64,000 nucleotides of DNA from Lachnospiraceae bacterium (GTDB lineage Bacteria; Bacillota; Clostridia; Lachnospirales; Lachnospiraceae): the NCBI GenBank assembly GCA_022794255.1, contig JAAWEL010000036.1:1-64000 (forward strand). Reading direction: 5' to 3'. Shown one piece after another: positions 8,367 through 16,565 of the stretch. The notes below the pieces were generated by a model. That model was not told the origin of the DNA. It saw nothing but the letters and a program-made list of their open reading frames with translations, and searched no databases. How positions within the stretch are numbered: position 1 is the stretch's first letter; every line of letters starts with the position of its first letter. The position numbers and the translations under genes were made by a program.

Positions 8367-9016
8367 TAACTGGTGCCCTCCTTGAGAAGTGCCCAATAAC
8401 TTTCCCATTCTACATATTTTCCACCCATTCTTTCCAGATGCTCTGTGTAAAACTGACAATCAATAAAGCAGTAATCCTTTTCTCCCAGAATACCAGCAAG
8501 AGCAATTAATGCCAGCTTTGAACCATTTTCCTTTTCAGAAAACATACTTTCTCCAAAAAAACATTTTCCAATCGCCACCCCATAAAGCCCACCGGCCAAC
8601 TCTCCGTCTGTATAAGCCTCCACACTGACGGCAAACCCTGCCTTAAAAAGAGCAAAGTACGCCTTCTCCATCTCATCACCAATCCATGTACCTTCTTTCC
8701 TTTCCCGCTGCATCCGACAACGGTGCATATTGTCCTGAAAATCCCGGTTCATAGCAATCTGAATGGAATGTTTTTTTATGTATTTTTTCATGGAATGGGA
8801 AATATGGATTTCCTTCGGAAAAATCAGATATCTTTTTCGTGGGCACCACCAGAGAATCTCCTCTCCCGGATTAAACCAGGGGAAAATTCCATTGCTGTAG
8901 GCCAACAAAAGGCGTTGAACACTCAGATCCCCTCCAACTGCCAAAAGCCCGTCCTCCTCTGCCAGCTCCGGTTTAGGAAACCATATATCTTTTTCATCCA
9001 GTCGAAACACCGGCAT
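8366..9016 (-). CDS. aat: Leucyl/phenylalanyl-tRNA--protein transferase Aat
   Basis: Adds Leu or Phe from charged tRNA to proteins with basic N-termini, marking them for ClpS/Clp degradation (N-end rule). Family landmarks are FPKPELAEEDGLLAVGGDL, SNGIFPWFNPGE, WWCPRKR, GLYGVAIGKCFFGESMFS and GSKLALIAL. At 216 aa it is a normal length. The ATG at 9016 follows AGGAG. It forms a coupled pair with the unknown 454-aa protein. Aat is less common in Firmicutes than in Proteobacteria; whether this genome has clpS cannot be seen here. Confidence 0.93.
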   Translation of the reverse strand: MPVFRLDEKDIWFPKPELAEEDGLLAVGGDLSVQRLLLAYSNGIFPWFNPGEEILWWCPRKRYLIFPKEIHISHSMKKYIKKHSIQIAMNRDFQDNMHRCRMQRERKEGTWIGDEMEKAYFALFKAGFAVSVEAYTDGELAGGLYGVAIGKCFFGESMFSEKENGSKLALIALAGILGEKDYCFIDCQFYTEHLERMGGKYVEWESYWALLKEGTS

Positions 9017-9102
9017 AGACCATGCTCCTCTCGTTAATGTCTTAAATAAAAAAATAAAGCCCCGACCCCGCAGTTCGCAGCCTGCAAAATCAGAACTTTA
9101 AA

Positions 9103-9175
9103 TGCGCCCTCAGGGACTCGAACCCTGGACAAATAGATTAAGAGTCTACTGCTCTACCAACTGAGCTAAGGGCGC
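9103..9175 (-). tRNA. tRNA-Lys (CTT)
   Basis: The minus strand folds into a 73-nt cloverleaf. The acceptor GCGCCCT pairs with AGGGCGC, the D arm is GCTCAGTTGGTAGAGC, the anticodon loop CTCTTAA carries anticodon CTT, and the T arm contains GGTTCGAGTCC. The discriminator is A and CCA is not encoded. Confidence 0.95.
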
Positions 9176-9216
9176 TTTCTATGTCCGTGACACATCATCT
9201 CTGTGACACGAACATT

Positions 9217-9245
9217 ATTCTATCGCAAGTAAAAAAAAATGTCAA
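9217..9245 (-). promoter_or_regulatory. Promoter of tRNA-Lys
   Basis: On the minus strand TTGACA and TAGAAT are separated by 17 bases, much of it a T-run. Between the -10 box and the tRNA the sequence GTGACAC occurs twice. Confidence 0.7.
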
Positions 9246-9289
9246 CCCCTTTTTTACAAAATTAGCAACTTTTCGTCTTTTAGGGTTTC

Positions 9290-9601
9290 CTATCCCCGAA
9301 TCATTTTCTCCAATACCTCCTGAGATTGAACTCCGATCACCCGGTTGACCGCCTCACCATTTTTAAACAGAATCAAGGTAGGAATATTCATAACACTGTA
9401 CTTCATGGCAATCTCTTCACAGTCATCCACATTGAGCTTACCAATAACCGCCTCTCCCTCCATCTCATCAGCCAGCTTTTCCACCAGGGGAGCCATCATC
9501 TTGCAGGGACCGCACCAATCGGCATAAAAATCCACCAGAACCGGTTTATCTGCCTTCAAAACCTCAGACTCAAAATTTTCCACAGTGAATTTCTTTTCCA
9601 T
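9290..9601 (-). CDS. trxA: Thioredoxin
   Basis: Small cytoplasmic dithiol protein that reduces disulfides in client enzymes. The 103-aa sequence has the canonical active site WCGPCK at residues 29-34, preceded by the VLVDFYADW strand. It also has the conserved cis-proline loop MNIPTLILFKNG. AAGGAG precedes the ATG at 9601. It sits downstream of a possible 45-aa ORF and trmB on the same strand. Thioredoxin reductase is not adjacent. Confidence 0.95.
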   Translation of the reverse strand: MEKKFTVENFESEVLKADKPVLVDFYADWCGPCKMMAPLVEKLADEMEGEAVIGKLNVDDCEEIAMKYSVMNIPTLILFKNGEAVNRVIGVQSQEVLEKMIRG

Positions 9602-9648
9602 ATGCTTTCGCTCCTTTTCTATTATTTTTTATTATGGTTTGTCTCGCC

Positions 9649-9786
9649 TCACTTACTCTTTCCGCGATTCAAAACCTTTTGTACCTCTTTAAAGCTCTTG
9701 TGCCATTTTAATATCCGGCGGTTTAGATCCTCCTTGTCGCTAGTGGCACTGCGCATGCTTTTGACAAACCTGGTCTTCCAATCCAT
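9649..9786 (-). CDS. Possible 45-aa basic small protein
   Basis: This ORF is too short for the ORF track. It reads MDWKTRFVKSMRSATSDKED followed by a lysine/arginine-rich helix that ends in GKSK. A weak GGTGA lies five bases before the ATG. It fits neatly in the gap between trmB and trxA on the same strand and has an amphipathic, basic composition, so it may be real. No family is recognised and chance cannot be excluded. Confidence 0.4.
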   Translation of the reverse strand: MDWKTRFVKSMRSATSDKEDLNRRILKWHKSFKEVQKVLNRGKSK

Positions 9787-9828
9787 TTTATCACCGCTAA
9801 ATATCTCTTCCTCAACAGTATATGCAGA

Positions 9829-10464
9829 TTACCGGCTGGCTATCAGCTTACAGATCGGATTTCCCATGGAAGAAAATTTCATCTCATATTCCGTCATCAC
9901 ATTGTCATCTGCCTGGCTGCTGTGATGCAGATCTCTGGTAGACCAGTCAATTTTCCAACCTGCCTCCGGGATGGATTCCAATGAATAGGAAAACAACTCC
10001 TGATTGTCCGTCTTAAATTCCACTGTCCCGTTTTCTGTTAAAATCCGGTCGTAAATCTTCATAAATTCTGGAGAAGTAAGACGCCGCTTAGCATGACGGT
10101 CCTTGGGCCAGGGGTCAGAAAAATTCAGATAAATCCGGGCCACTTCCTGAGGAGCAAAAATCTCTGACAGGCTTTTTGCATCTACGCAAAGAAAATAGAG
10201 ATTAGACAATCTCAATTCCTCCTGTTTTTTTATGGCCTTTAATAAAACCGTAGGATACCGCTCGACCCCAAGATAATTGATCTGAGGATTGCGTCTGGCC
10301 AACTCCATAATAAATCGGCCTTTTCCCATGCCCACCTCAATCTGTATAGGATTGTCATTGCCAAACTTCTGGTGAAAATTCCCCTGGTATTTCTCCGGCT
10401 GTCCGATCACATGAGGACTGACAGCAATGGCATCCTCTGACCCCGGAATATGGCGCAGCCTCAT
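9829..10464 (-). CDS. trmB: tRNA (guanine-N7)-methyltransferase TrmB
   Basis: Uses S-adenosylmethionine to methylate G46 of tRNAs. The Rossmann SAM site is seen as IQIEVGMGKGRFI, and the family signature NFSDPWPKDRHAKRRL is intact. The C-terminal TDNQELFSYSLE segment also matches. The ORF track begins at a GTG six codons upstream, but AAAGGAGG lies between that codon and the ATG at 10464, so MRLRHIPGS is the better N-terminus (211 aa). It is likely first in a short minus-strand unit with the 45-aa ORF and trxA. Confidence 0.93.
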   Translation of the reverse strand: MRLRHIPGSEDAIAVSPHVIGQPEKYQGNFHQKFGNDNPIQIEVGMGKGRFIMELARRNPQINYLGVERYPTVLLKAIKKQEELRLSNLYFLCVDAKSLSEIFAPQEVARIYLNFSDPWPKDRHAKRRLTSPEFMKIYDRILTENGTVEFKTDNQELFSYSLESIPEAGWKIDWSTRDLHHSSQADDNVMTEYEMKFSSMGNPICKLIASR

Positions 10465-10666
10465 TTTCATCCTCCTTTTCACTTCAAAATATGACTCATT
10501 TCTTTTTGTCCCCTTTTATTCTATCAAACCTTCCTCTGCTTTGCAAGTAGAGCTATTAATATATAAAGCCAGCAAACTTTCATTTTCCCCGTGCATAATT
10601 GGCAAATATGTAGTATAATATATAACATCATTTGACAAATACCGACAAAATGCGAGGAGGACAACC

Positions 10667-11551
10667 ATGGCAAGTGGCAGCACAAATAACAATTGGGAAA
10701 GGATACAGCTGGGCCTCAAAAATACAGAACGCCTGATTGGACAGAAAGACTACAACTCTGCCATGATAAAGGCTCGTCAGACTATAGAATTTATGGTGCG
10801 GATGCTGTCCGAAAGATCTGGATCCATGAGTGACAGAGATTTGAAGGAAATGATAGACATGCTATATCGCAGCCGGAGAATTACAAAAAACAGCTGTGAC
10901 CATTACCACAAGATCCGCATGATCGGCAACAAAGCTGCTCACGAAGGAGATAACTCTGCCTCCAATGCCACCTTGGCTCTCCAATTGCTTGCTCAGGAGT
11001 TTTCCTCCTTTTCCGAGGAGTACCAGGGACGAAGGCGGAGTTCTCCCCAGAGAGGTTCTTCTCAAAGAAATACCTCCCGCCGTTCTTCTCCGCAAAACCG
11101 CCGCAGAAGATCAGCCAAAAGGAGACGTAGGGCTGTCCCTGCTTATCTTTTCAGGCTTCTTATTCCTGTGGCTGGTATCCTTCTGATTATTTTGATCGTA
11201 TTTTTTGTTATCCGGCTGATAAAGCCCAAATCAGATGAGAAGGAGAGCACCACTTCTGCTGTTTCCACAGAAAGCATCCAGGCGCCGGTGGAAACCTCTT
11301 CTGTCCCAGAGACCACGCAGCCTCCGGAGACCAGCACAGAAGCGCCTCAGGTCGTCTATGTTACCACAGATGTTCTCAATGTCCGCTCTGCGCCAAACAC
11401 AGAAGGCACAAAGCTGGGCAAGCTTAATTCCGGTGTCACAGTTAATTATGTCCGGGCAGAAAATGACGAGTGGGCGGTGATTCTTTACGATGGCCAGGAA
11501 GCTTATGTAGCAAGTCAGTATCTGACCACCCAGACTTCCTCTGCTCAATAA
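10667..11551 (+). CDS. Membrane protein with DUF4145-like domain and extracytoplasmic SH3b domain
   Basis: The 294-aa protein has three parts. Residues 1-125 are a helical cytoplasmic domain resembling DUF4145 (the ARQTIEFMVRML helix and the conserved HKIRMIGNKAAHEG segment). Residues 125-160 are a very basic R/S linker, followed by one membrane span (LLIPVAGILLIILIVFFVI). The outside part is a Ser/Thr/Pro-rich stalk and a bacterial SH3 domain (VVYVTTDVLNVRSAPNTEG), which usually binds peptidoglycan. This links a cytoplasmic module to the wall; what it senses or anchors is unknown. GAGGAGG precedes the ATG and a strong terminator follows. Confidence 0.75.
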   Translation: MASGSTNNNWERIQLGLKNTERLIGQKDYNSAMIKARQTIEFMVRMLSERSGSMSDRDLKEMIDMLYRSRRITKNSCDHYHKIRMIGNKAAHEGDNSASNATLALQLLAQEFSSFSEEYQGRRRSSPQRGSSQRNTSRRSSPQNRRRRSAKRRRRAVPAYLFRLLIPVAGILLIILIVFFVIRLIKPKSDEKESTTSAVSTESIQAPVETSSVPETTQPPETSTEAPQVVYVTTDVLNVRSAPNTEGTKLGKLNSGVTVNYVRAENDEWAVILYDGQEAYVASQYLTTQTSSAQ

Positions 11552-11584
11552 AAGAGTTAAATATTAATTTCTTTCATAGTTAAT

Positions 11585-11636
11585 AAAGCGGAACCTGCTG
11601 AAACTATCCGATTTCTGGAGGGTTCCGCTTTTTTTG
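11585..11636 (+). terminator. Rho-independent terminator
   Basis: AAAGCGGAACC and GGTTCCGCTTT form an 11-bp stem followed by seven T residues. It closes the transcript of the SH3b membrane protein and insulates the V-ATPase operon. Confidence 0.88.
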
Positions 11637-11811
11637 TAGTTTCAAAACAGTAAAATCCGTCAAATTCTCCAAAAGATTGTATTTTTTTCCGCACAATCAC
11701 CAAAACGCCCTAAAATTTTTCCATTTTTTAACGATTTTTTACTATAGTATTTTCCAGTAAAAAGTGTATTATGATAAAGAACAAAAAGGTAAATAAAATA
11801 AGGAGGCAACC

Positions 11812-12123
11812 ATGAACACGGTAATCAAAAAGATCTCTGAGATCGAAGATGCGGCCTCCTCTGTCATGGAAAGTGCTAATATGTCAAAAAAGGCGTTCGC
11901 CGAAAAGATGGAGGAGCGGATCCGTGAATTTGATCAGGATCTGGAGGCCAGCACCAGTCAAGGGATTGAGGAGCTGAGAAAACGCCTAAAGCTTGAGACA
12001 GACCGCAGGCTGGAACAGCAGAAATCTGAGGCAGAGAAGTCTTTGCAGGAAATGGAATACAATTACAAACAGAACTATAATTGGTATATAGAAAAGCTAT
12101 TCCATCTGCTGACAGAGGAGTGA
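11812..12123 (+). CDS. V-type ATPase peripheral stalk subunit G/H
   Basis: First gene of the V-ATPase operon. The 103-aa product is almost entirely a charged coiled coil (KMEERIREFDQDLEAS, RRLEQQKSEAEKSLQEME). This is the expected form of subunit G/H (AhaH, NtpF-like), which pairs with subunit E to form the peripheral stator stalk. There is no membrane span. GGAGG precedes the ATG and subunit C follows after four bases. The assignment rests on composition, size and position, since this subunit diverges quickly. Confidence 0.75.
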   Translation: MNTVIKKISEIEDAASSVMESANMSKKAFAEKMEERIREFDQDLEASTSQGIEELRKRLKLETDRRLEQQKSEAEKSLQEMEYNYKQNYNWYIEKLFHLLTEE

Positions 12124-12127
12124 GATT

Positions 12128-13171
12128 ATGGGACTTATAACATACAGCGGCATTGCCACAAAAATACGTGCCATGGAAAGCCGTCTGTTTACCCCACAGC
12201 AATTTCGGGAGATGGCTGTGTTGGAGGATGTGCGAAGTGCTGCGGATTATCTGAAGCAGCAGCCTGCCTACGCAGATATCTTTACCAGACTTAACGATAA
12301 CCAGCTGCACCGGGGTAATATTGAGTTTCTTTTAACCCGGTCTGAATACCAGGACTTTGCTCGGCTGTATCGGTTTTCTGGTCTTTCCCAGCGCCGATTT
12401 TTGGATCTCTACTTTATGCACTATGAAATCAACATAATCCGGCGTGTATTACACAATGTTATGAGCGGCAAACCAGAAGCCATTGATCTGTCTGATTTCC
12501 AGCAGTTTTTTGACAGACATTCTTCCATTGATCTGGTAAAGTTAGCTCAGGCTGAAAACCTGGGAGAATTTGCTGCAGAGCTAAAGGGTTCTTCTTATGA
12601 CATGCTGTTTTCTCAGTCAGATCCGGAAAGGCCCCTCAGCCTGACCGAATACGAAATACGGCTGGATCTTTTGTATTTCAATACAATGTGGAAGGTTAAG
12701 GATAAAATCCTGACAGGGCAGGAGCGCAAAATCATCCGGCATTGCTTTGGCAGCCGTCTGGATCTTTTGAATATCCAATGGATCTACCGCTCAAAAAAAT
12801 ATTACAGGCTTCCGGCATCAGACATTTATGCACTGCTAATTCCAGTAAAATATAAGCTGCGCACAGAGCAAATTCGCCGGATGGCTGAGGCTCCTTCCCT
12901 GGAAGAATTCTTTTCTCTTCTCTCCGCCACCCATTATGGAAAGCTTCCAGAAGCTCAATGGAGCGGACAGCCGGATGTGGAGGGTATGTACCAACAGATT
13001 CTTAATCGGATCTACAATAGCACCGGGCGCCGGTATCCTTATACCATTGCAGTGATCGATTCTTATTTATATGCCAAAGAGCGGGAAATACGCAGGATTA
13101 TTGCCACAATTGAGGGCATCCGTTATGGTCTGGACCCGGATGCAATCATTGACATGGCAAGTAAGCAGTAG
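12128..13171 (+). CDS. ntpC: V-type ATPase subunit C (d-type)
   Basis: Central-stalk socket protein that couples the D/F rotor shaft to the membrane K ring. The 347-aa helical sequence matches the V_ATPase C/AC39 family in length, in the N-terminal YSGIATKIRAMESRLF segment and in the later LRTEQIRRMAEAPSLEEFF repeat-like segment. There is no membrane span. It starts four bases after subunit H and twelve before subunit I. In many clostridial operons C lies after K and E, so its position before I is a different arrangement. Confidence 0.85.
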   Translation: MGLITYSGIATKIRAMESRLFTPQQFREMAVLEDVRSAADYLKQQPAYADIFTRLNDNQLHRGNIEFLLTRSEYQDFARLYRFSGLSQRRFLDLYFMHYEINIIRRVLHNVMSGKPEAIDLSDFQQFFDRHSSIDLVKLAQAENLGEFAAELKGSSYDMLFSQSDPERPLSLTEYEIRLDLLYFNTMWKVKDKILTGQERKIIRHCFGSRLDLLNIQWIYRSKKYYRLPASDIYALLIPVKYKLRTEQIRRMAEAPSLEEFFSLLSATHYGKLPEAQWSGQPDVEGMYQQILNRIYNSTGRRYPYTIAVIDSYLYAKEREIRRIIATIEGIRYGLDPDAIIDMASKQ

Positions 13172-13183
13172 GAGGTGTAAGTT

Positions 13184-15142
13184 TTGGTAGAAAAAATGAA
13201 ATTCCTAAGCATTACCGGACATAAAGGGGACATTGACCGAGTCATTGACCAGTACCTCTCCCGATATGAGATTCATCTGGAAAATGCTTTGTCAGAATTA
13301 AAAACAGTTCCCAACCTAAAACCATTTACAGAAAACAATCCTTATAAGGAGGAGCTGCTAAAAGCCGAGGAGCTGATCCGAACCTACTTGGGTGGTCCTC
13401 AAGAGAAAAAACCAGTTTCTTCTCATTCGGAACAGGATCAAAAGCTTACTATAGAGAAGGCTGCCAGAACCGTTCAGGCAGTAAATGAAGAGCTTTCAGA
13501 GCTGGCTGCCGAAAAAGAACAGCTGGAAAAAGAACTAGAGGTACTTCGGATATCAGAAAAGCAGATAAACCCCTTTATTGATCTGAATTATGATGTGCGC
13601 TCTATTTTACAATTCAAATATGTGGGCTTTCGTTTTGGGCGTTTTCCTCATGAATATTATAAAAAATTCGTGGATTATGTGTACGATACCATTGATGTAG
13701 TCATGCACAAGTGCCAGGAGGACGAAAAATATGTCTGGGTGGTATATTTTGTCCCTAAAGTAATATCAGACAAAATGGATGCTATTCTGGCATCCCTCCA
13801 TTTTGAGCGGTTTTTCCTGGCAGACGAATACGAGGGAACTCCCACAGAAGCCTCTCAGGCCCTGAAAGAAAAAATTGATGCATTGCTGGCCAAAATTCAG
13901 GAAACGGATCAAAAACTTTCCCAGATCATTCAGGCCCAAAAAACAAGCCTCTTAAACGCATATCAAAAACTGGAGCGCTACTCTACCAATTTTGATGTGC
14001 GGAAGCTGGCCGCCTGTACCAGCCATGAAAGCCACACCTTCTATATTCTGTGTGGCTGGATGGGTGAAGCAGATGCTGCCGCTTTTCAAAAGGAGCTGGA
14101 AAATGATCCGGAAACCTTCTCTTTTATGGAAGATGACCACAACAATATTATGAGCAACCCCCCTACCCGGCTGAAAAACCCCGGCATTTTTAAACCTTTT
14201 GAAATGTTTATCCAAATGTATGGTTTACCGGCCTATGGGGAGATCGATCCCACAATCCTTATGGGTCTGACCTACTCCTTCTTGTTCGGATTTATGTTCG
14301 GAGATGCAGGTCAGGGAATATGTCTTATGGTGGGAGGCTTCCTTTTATACCAGGCAAAGAAGATGGACTTGGCGGCAATTATCTCTTGTTGTGGTTTCTT
14401 CTCCACCATATTCGGCTTTTTGTTTGGCAGCGTTTTTGGCTTTGAAAATGTTATAGAAGCAATCTGGCTCCATCCCAAGAACGCCATGACAAAGCTTCCC
14501 TTTATCGGGAACTTAAACACTGTCTTTGTAGTAGCCATTGCTCTGGGCATGGGGATTGTCCTGTTGACCATGATTCTAAATGTTATCAACAGCCTTCGGT
14601 CTCATGACCCGGAAAAAGCCTATTTCGATACCAACGGAATCGCTGGCATTGTGTTCTATGCTGCCCTGGCTGCCACCGTATTTTTGTACATGACCAATCA
14701 TCCTCTTCCTGCCGCTGCTGTACTGACAGTAATGTTTTTACTCCCACTGCTGGTGATTCTTTTCAAAGAACCGCTGGCCGCTCTGGTGGAAAAAAAGGCA
14801 GAGGTAATGCCAGAGCAAAAGGGTATGTTTTTTGTTCAGGGCTTTTTTGAGCTGTTTGAAGTCTTACTCAGCTACTTCTCTAACACCCTTTCCTTTGTCC
14901 GTGTAGGTGCTTTTGCTGTCAGCCACGCTGCCATGATGGAGGTGGTTTTAATGCTCGCCGGTGTTGAAGCCGGAAGTCCTAATTGGGTAGTTATCATTTT
15001 AGGCAACCTCTTTGTATGTGGCATGGAAGGACTGATTGTAGGTATCCAGGTTCTGCGTCTTGAATATTATGAGCTATTCAGCCGGTTTTACGGCGGTACC
15101 GGACGGGCGTTTAAGCCTTATGGGAAAACAGATATACAATGA
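13184..15142 (+). CDS. ntpI: V-type ATPase subunit I (a-type)
   Basis: Membrane stator subunit carrying the ion half-channels. The 652-aa protein has a long soluble N-terminal coiled-coil domain (residues 1-340). A C-terminal membrane domain follows with about seven spans, beginning YGEIDPTILMGLTYSFLFGFMFGDAGQG, a family hallmark. The conserved SYFSNTLSFVRVGAFAVSHAAM segment carries the essential arginine. The start is a TTG, well placed eight bases after AGGAGG; the in-frame ATG at codon 5 is a weaker choice. A 64-bp gap separates it from subunit K. Confidence 0.93.
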   Translation: MVEKMKFLSITGHKGDIDRVIDQYLSRYEIHLENALSELKTVPNLKPFTENNPYKEELLKAEELIRTYLGGPQEKKPVSSHSEQDQKLTIEKAARTVQAVNEELSELAAEKEQLEKELEVLRISEKQINPFIDLNYDVRSILQFKYVGFRFGRFPHEYYKKFVDYVYDTIDVVMHKCQEDEKYVWVVYFVPKVISDKMDAILASLHFERFFLADEYEGTPTEASQALKEKIDALLAKIQETDQKLSQIIQAQKTSLLNAYQKLERYSTNFDVRKLAACTSHESHTFYILCGWMGEADAAAFQKELENDPETFSFMEDDHNNIMSNPPTRLKNPGIFKPFEMFIQMYGLPAYGEIDPTILMGLTYSFLFGFMFGDAGQGICLMVGGFLLYQAKKMDLAAIISCCGFFSTIFGFLFGSVFGFENVIEAIWLHPKNAMTKLPFIGNLNTVFVVAIALGMGIVLLTMILNVINSLRSHDPEKAYFDTNGIAGIVFYAALAATVFLYMTNHPLPAAAVLTVMFLLPLLVILFKEPLAALVEKKAEVMPEQKGMFFVQGFFELFEVLLSYFSNTLSFVRVGAFAVSHAAMMEVVLMLAGVEAGSPNWVVIILGNLFVCGMEGLIVGIQVLRLEYYELFSRFYGGTGRAFKPYGKTDIQ

Positions 15143-15206
15143 CCTTAACCACAAAAGTAAATTCATATTTTTTATATTAAACATTCATTGAAGGAGGATC
15201 TTTATC

Positions 15207-15644
15207 ATGACCTTATTAACAAAAATCACCTTAACCATTGCTTTGCTGATCAGTATTGCCGTTCCCTTTGGCGCCTTTGCTGCAGGGGAAAAAACCCGCG
15301 GCCGTTATAAAACCGCCCTGGGTGTCAATGCGTTTCTGTTTATGGGAACCCTGCTTGTGGCTGCCGGCCTTATGTTCACTGGAAATGCCTTTGCATCAGA
15401 GACAGCCTCTGCTTCTGCTTCTGCTGGAAGCGCTGTAGGATGGGGCTATCTGGCCGCTGCCCTCTCTACTGGAATGTCCTGTATCGGCGGTGGGATTGCC
15501 GTATCTGCAGCCGCTTCCGCTGCTCTGGGAGCTATCAGCGAGGACGGCTCCATTCTTGGTAAATCCCTCATCTTCGTTGGTCTTGCCGAAGGTGTGTGCC
15601 TTTATGGACTGATCATCTCCTTCATGATCCTCGGTAAGCTGTAA
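15207..15644 (+). CDS. ntpK: V-type ATPase subunit K (c-ring proteolipid)
   Basis: Forms the ion-translocating rotor ring. The 145-aa protein has four predicted spans. The second hairpin (residues about 72-145) is the canonical unit with GISEDGS-like loop AISEDGSILGKSLIF and the ion-binding glutamate in LAEGVCLYG (about residue 128). The first hairpin has no carboxylate. The glutamine and threonine ligands expected in Na+-binding V-type rings are not evident, which tentatively favours protons. The strong GGAGGATC ribosome-binding site suits a subunit needed in many copies. Confidence 0.9.
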   Translation: MTLLTKITLTIALLISIAVPFGAFAAGEKTRGRYKTALGVNAFLFMGTLLVAAGLMFTGNAFASETASASASAGSAVGWGYLAAALSTGMSCIGGGIAVSAAASAALGAISEDGSILGKSLIFVGLAEGVCLYGLIISFMILGKL

Positions 15645-15648
15645 TCTT

Positions 15649-15957
15649 ATGAAAATGTATCTGATCAGTGACAACGTTGACACCTGGACCGGCATGCGCC
15701 TTGCCGGGATCGAAGGTGCGGTTGTCCATGAAAAACAGGAGCTTCAGAGAGAGTTAGATAAAGTCCTGGCCGATAAGGAGATTGGTATTGTTCTTCTGAC
15801 AGAAAAATTCGGCAGGGAATTTCCCGGGTTGATCAATGATGCGAAGCTGAACCATCGGCTCCCTCTTTTTGTGGAAATTCCCGACCGCCACGGGACCGGC
15901 CGCAAGCCGGACTTTATCACCTCTTATGTAAATGAGGCCATTGGATTAAAACTATAG
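15649..15957 (+). CDS. ntpG: V-type ATPase subunit F
   Basis: Small rotor-associated subunit that binds the D shaft and modulates activity. The 102-aa sequence has the family's Rossmann-like pattern: MKMYLISDNVDTWTGMRLAGIEG at the N-terminus, IGIVLLTEKFG in the middle, and LPLFVEIPDRHG. It starts four bases after subunit K and is followed by subunit E. Function is assigned from the match to the ATP-synt_F layout and operon position. Confidence 0.88.
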   Translation: MKMYLISDNVDTWTGMRLAGIEGAVVHEKQELQRELDKVLADKEIGIVLLTEKFGREFPGLINDAKLNHRLPLFVEIPDRHGTGRKPDFITSYVNEAIGLKL

Positions 15958-15980
15958 TTGTAAAGAAAGCAGGTGATTCT

Positions 15981-16565
15981 TTGACCACAGAGGAAAAATT
16001 AAAACATTTTCTGGATACCTGTATGGAGGATGTCCGTACCCGGAGCAGCCGGATGCTGGATGAGTATACTTCTGCTCTAGAACAATCCTTTGAGGATCAC
16101 AAGCGTGATGCCAAGCACCGGGCACAGCTTCAAATCCGCCAGGAGACAGAAAGAATTGAACGAGATATTAACCGGCAGGTTTCTGCCGGCCAGCTTGATA
16201 TCAGACGCGCCTTAGGACGCAGGCAGGAGGAGTTGAAGGAAGAACTGTTTGCCGGGCTGAAAGAACGGCTGAAAGATTATATTAAATCTCCGGAATATAC
16301 GCTGTTTTTAGAGAGACAGATCGAAAATGCCATAGCTCTCGCCGAAGGCCAATCTCTCTCCATCTATCTGGATCCTTCTGATGAGGCTAAAATCAACACT
16401 TTTGCTTCCCGTTACCCGGAGGTGGAATTTAAGATAAGCAGCTATTCCTTTTTAGGCGGAACCCGGGCTGTTATTCCTTCCCACAATATTCTGATTGACA
16501 ATTCTCTTGAGACCAGACTGGCTGAGGAAAAGGAACGCTTTCATTTTGAAAGGAGGGATAACTGA
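15981..16565 (+). CDS. ntpE: V-type ATPase subunit E
   Basis: Peripheral stalk partner of subunit G/H, tying the A3B3 head to the membrane stator. The 194-aa protein has an N-terminal coiled coil rich in R, E and Q and a C-terminal globular part (LGGTRAVIPSHNILIDNSLETRL) typical of vATP-synt_E. The start codon is TTG, with AGGTGAT just upstream. Its TGA overlaps the ATG of subunit A, indicating translational coupling. Confidence 0.87.
   Translation: MTTEEKLKHFLDTCMEDVRTRSSRMLDEYTSALEQSFEDHKRDAKHRAQLQIRQETERIERDINRQVSAGQLDIRRALGRRQEELKEELFAGLKERLKDYIKSPEYTLFLERQIENAIALAEGQSLSIYLDPSDEAKINTFASRYPEVEFKISSYSFLGGTRAVIPSHNILIDNSLETRLAEEKERFHFERRDN

Noticed and set aside
9326-9925. 199-aa ORF on the plus strand
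   Set aside because: It runs antisense across trxA and trmB, and its composition is that of a shadow frame.
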